DNA from: Pseudisothecium myosuroides
Taxonomy: Eukaryota; Streptophyta; Bryopsida; Hypnales; Lembophyllaceae
Assembly: GCA_951799445.1 (NCBI GenBank)
Contig: OX637294.1
Location: forward strand, 27,677,452 to 27,741,451
Length of the DNA: 64,000 nucleotides
Direction of reading: 5' to 3'
The first letter of the stretch is position 1, and each line of letters begins with the position of its first letter. Positions 60,243 through 64,000 of the stretch are shown here, piece after piece. The position numbers and the translations under genes are program-made. The notes under the pieces are model-generated. The model did not search any database and was not told the DNA's origin. It saw nothing but the letters and a program-made list of their open reading frames with translations.

Positions 60243-63200
60243 TCATGCCAAGTTGATCTAGTCAAAGACGGTGGCCATGCGTACTTCATCCAATTCCTGA
60301 AGAGTCCTGATATTCATCCCGAGCAGCGTGCTATGGCCGCGTTCATCCTCGCAGTCATAGTAGATGGACATCCCCGAGGCCAGGAAGCCTGTATCTACGC
60401 TAAGCCTGGACTGGTCGGCATATGTCTCTCTCACATACAAGAATCTATGAATGTTCCTGAGGGACAGCCAGAGCCCCTACTCTTGCAGTGGCTATGTCTG
60501 TGCTTAGGAAAACTTTGGGATGGAGCCCGGATGGAGTTGCTTTAGCCCTTCAGGAGGATGCCCCAGCAATTCTTGGAGCAGTTCTGTCTCAGCCACAACC
60601 TGAGGTTTGCAAATAAATTGGAATTTTTTTTTAGTGTTTTTCGTTTCATTTATATCAAGTTTAAAATACTTTGTTTTAATACTATATTGTGTATTCACTT
60701 GGTCATTGCAATTTTGTCAGGTTGTCCAAATGCATACTGGTGAAGTTCTCATTTAAGCCTGAATTGAGTGTGCCTATGAATTTATTATATTTGGTGGAAT
60801 TTTAGTAAACTACGCGCATGTATTAGAGATATCCCTTCAAGTAGCTGAAAAGGCACATGAACTAGAGAAACAAGGGATGAGGCAGGGAATTATGGACGCG
60901 CTCCGATTAAAGGACCAATGTAAAGTCTGTCCGTGCCAGAATTGCTACGTGGAACTTTGAACGCTTGTAGTGGATAGCTCTATTGCTTGAGAGTGCTGAT
61001 GTATTTTTCCACCACAGGTTCGTGCTGCTGCCACCTATGCTTTAGGAACTCTTGTCAATGTGGGATCAGATCTGCCTCCCAATAATGAAGGATTTGATGA
61101 TGATCAAGATGAAGCCACCGAAGTTGTAGAGCAAGTCATAGCTCGCTGTCTACTGAAAGTTCTTTCCGATGGGAGTCCGCTTGTGAGAGCAGAACTCGCT
61201 ATAGGTATGAATCTCCTTTTTAAGATATTTGGGACTGATGTCCACAAGCGTGACTTTTAGGATGAAGTTTTACCGAATTTTTATCATCGTACTATCCTTT
61301 TGAGCTTAGGAAAAATAATCAGTCTGCATGGTCAATGTGCTTTTTCAGCTTGGTTTTATGCTTCTTGCACTTCCAATAAATGAGTCTTGTCAAATTGTTT
61401 ATTTGCAGCTCTGGCACGGCTAGCTGCCTCCCACAATGAGATGTTTCGTTTGGCTGCCGCAGCCTATTTAAAACCACCATCGCATTCGACAGTTGTGCCA
61501 GCTTCTGGAGCAGGACTAAGAAGCCCAGGAGGCTACCCTTCCTCGACAGTGGTTTTTGCTGCTTCACATCCAGATGCTGATCCGGGACTGCAGACAATGG
61601 ATGGAGGGACTTCCATTCAGCCTAAAATCCGAGTCGTTTCTAGCAGCGGTTCTTTGGAAGGCTTGGCAGGTATTTGTTTTTCATACATCCGTGCGCTCTT
61701 CTGATTTTCTACCTGATACTAGTATTCACCAATTGGAGCTTCACTTTTCTGTTTGGAATCGCTGCCTTTTCGGTCACTTATCTTTATGTCCTGCAGGTAC
61801 CTCTCCCTTGTCTGGAATCCATATTCTTGGAGAACCTGCCGGAGGAATTACCAACGTAGGCAGCCGATCCTGGAAACGGTCAGACGACGGAAATGTTTAT
61901 GTACAATGCGTCACAGCTGTGTATACCTTGGCTAGGGATCCATTCCCCCGGGTGGCAAGTTTAGGTCGACAAGTGTTGCAAATTATGGGGGTTGAGTCGG
62001 CTCAAATCCTGACACCTGCACGAAGTAAGGCTGGCAATCATCAACGGAACTCTTCTGTGCCTGCTTTGCCTCCTAGTCCCTCCATAGCTGGTGTCCTGCA
62101 TCGGTTGACTTCTTGGGTGGCATCCACTTCAGGTGGGTACATTATTAACGTTTTGACTCTGTTTGAGTGAAATTTAGGAAAGTGGTCCCTTCTTGTTTTC
62201 CCCAACATGTTTCTGTTAATCATGAATCTTTAGGCTTTACTGCTTTGAGGGAAGCGCAAATAATAAAGTATTGGTAATTAATTGTAATTTTTCGTCTGTG
62301 CCATTTCTTACGCTCGGGATTCTATCCTTTTGGATGCGCCTCTACTTAATTTGAGTTGTCCACTTGAAGCTTTGAAACGTTTTATCAATTTCCCGTATCA
62401 ATCATGTGCATAAACGAGCTTTGTTAAATGAAGAATTTCTCATTGGGTATTACGATTTGAAGTGTAGAATAAACCTATCGTTTACATGTTACAGGGAACC
62501 TAGCAAGTACCTGGCGTACTCCTCCTCCTAGCCCTCCTACACATCAGGCATTCCTGACCAGTACTCCTGGTGGTTTAAGACGGGCGGCATCCATGGACAT
62601 ATCTGCAGCATTAAACACACCAGTGAGAATATCTGGAGAGATTGGTGTACGGGCATTGTCTCCTGGCACTGGAAATGCAAATCCTGGTCTCCCTGACGCC
62701 GTGGGAATGTCTGCCATAAATCTTGAGTCCCCTACTCCTGCCTCTCTGTTGCCAGAATCAACATTTTACAAGTGGAGTTGCGGGCACTTCTCTCGACCTC
62801 TTCTGGAACCTGTTCATGATGATGAAGAAGAGAATTTAGCTCGCCGCGAAAGAAGAGAAAGAGAGGCGCTCAGCGGGATTACTATGTGCCAGCGTTTAAG
62901 TGAGTGATTATTCTTGCAATGTTTCGAATACTCGAGATAATCGTTTGTATTCCGTTGTGCATTTATTGTTGCACATCTTTTGCATTCCGAAACTCCGTAC
63001 AATGGTAGGTGTAGATACGTTTTGACTTCTTGGAGCTCTGTAGGGATGACTTGTGAGATACTTTTCATGTACAAGAGCACAGCTCTGCTTTGTAGCATGT
63101 TGTTTGACTCTTGTGGCGTATATCCAAATTTTGCAACTGTGAGCAAGGTCAGCGACCAAATTGCAAGTTGGGAGCTGGAGTCTGAGATGGGAACAAAAGC

Positions 63201-64000
63201 TGTGCTTTTGCATCCATTTAAGCCCCTTATCTGTATTGCTGATGATAAAGAGACCATCAGGTATCAATTCGATTAGGTTTTGAGTAATTATTTTCTCCTT
63301 TTAGCGCAGTATAAGGGACTTAGAATAAAGCAATAGTTGACTAAACTGAATGCTGGTTGCAGGATATGGGATTATGAAAATGCTGCAGTTGTGAACACCT
63401 TTGATAACCACAACACTCCTGACAAGGGGGTCTCCAAGCTCTGTTTGCTCAACGAACTGGACGATAGTCTTCTCCTTGTTGCCTCAAGTGCGTTTTTCAT
63501 AGCTTTTGAATGTGCAGGGTCTTATCTCAAATCTTTCACTTGGTTACTGGGGTTACTGAGTAGTGTAGGTTTCATGTCAAGTATCTCAATATCCTACTCT
63601 TCCTCTTCTACTCTTATCCGGACTGGTTGTTACTTCAAAAGATTTTTCAATGCTGAAACTCTTCTTTAATTATGTTAAGAACAGTCCGACGAAAATCCTT
63701 TTAAGGAAAACAGTCCATTTGGACATTTTAAATTGACTACGCTCCTTTGCGCTTTGGGGGACATGTGATGGTAGTGTGCGGGTTTGGAGGGACTACACAC
63801 AAACGGACAATCACCGCCTGGCAACTTCTTGGCAGTCTGTTCAAGGCCACAAGCCTGGTTCTCGAAGCATCAGTGTTGTTGTAGACTGGCATCAATTGTC
63901 AGGGTATTTGGTAAGGCAGCTTTTCCGTCTTCATATATTGTCGAACAGACGAGATTGTTGTTTGGTTGTGAGTCTCATGGTTCAGCAGTTGAGTTTCGTA
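60243..64000 (+). pseudogene. RAPTOR1-like: RAPTOR (TOR complex 1 subunit), 5'-truncated and decayed, runs off the window
   Basis: RAPTOR is the substrate-recruiting subunit of plant TORC1. Exons: 60243-60604 ([20 protein letters not shown] to LSQPQPE, HEAT region), 61018-61204, 61409-61669, 61797-62132, 62495-62899 (FYKWSCGHFSRPLLEP), about 63137-63260 (DQIASWELESEMGTKAVLLH), 63363-63487 ([20 protein letters not shown]) and about 63765-63910 (DGSVRVWRDY), the last three starting the WD40 propeller. Phases agree across the intact junctions. Three defects are seen. Exon one is 362 nt where 363 are needed, and reads LGKLWDGAR then stop, with the proper continuation one base out of frame. The acceptor before ACTGTGAGC (63135-63136) is AA where AG is needed. 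The acceptor before GTGATGG (63763-63764) is AT. The N-terminal half of the gene is absent. Everything points to a pseudogene, though most exons remain very well conserved, so decay is recent. Confidence 0.9.

Overview
This is nuclear DNA from a land plant. The evidence is the Arabidopsis-type telomere motif TTTAGGG (about seven copies near 49.2 kb), GT-AG introns, and plant-specific proteins: a RAPTOR, an EGY-type chloroplast site-2 protease, a ClpC Hsp100, a CYP21-3/4-type cyclophilin and an Nrap/NOL6. I cannot name the species; a non-angiosperm with a repeat-rich genome would fit. No bacterial, organellar or CRISPR features were seen.

Layout. 0-3.6 kb: a GC-richer mobile-element-like block with one long minus-strand reading frame (633 aa). 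3.6-16 kb: AT-rich repeats, including a complete non-autonomous CACTA transposon (6435-8715, matching ends, 3-bp target duplication) that carries two large nested foldbacks, a pair of ~1 kb inverted repeats, and a small transposon flanked by TTAA. 16-37 kb: a satellite domain of several divergent families with a 171-180 bp period. Some are monomeric arrays, one is a 4-monomer higher-order repeat (~694 bp), and others are dimeric (~340 bp). Two more TTAA transposons have inserted into it and its flanks. 37-44 kb: degraded DNA with a nested cluster of the same TTAA family.

44-64 kb: a gene-fragment domain. On the minus strand lie EGY (missing its HExxH exons), Nrap/NOL6 (three middle exons recognised) and a decayed, partly duplicated ClpC N-terminal region. 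On the plus strand lie the first three exons of a CYP21-3/4-like cyclophilin, a 1.8 kb array of telomere-like minisatellite, and then the 3' part of RAPTOR. The RAPTOR copy lacks its 5' half and has a 1-base deletion plus two apparently mutated splice acceptors. Introns are kept in these fragments, so they were not retrocopied. The genes do not form one pathway; the region looks like a collection of broken or shuffled genes beside a centromere-like satellite block.

The two strongest signals are the TTAA-flanked transposon family, whose empty sites can be read in sister repeats inside the same window, and the satellite domain with its mixed higher-order structure. All identifications are from reading the sequence; no database search was run.
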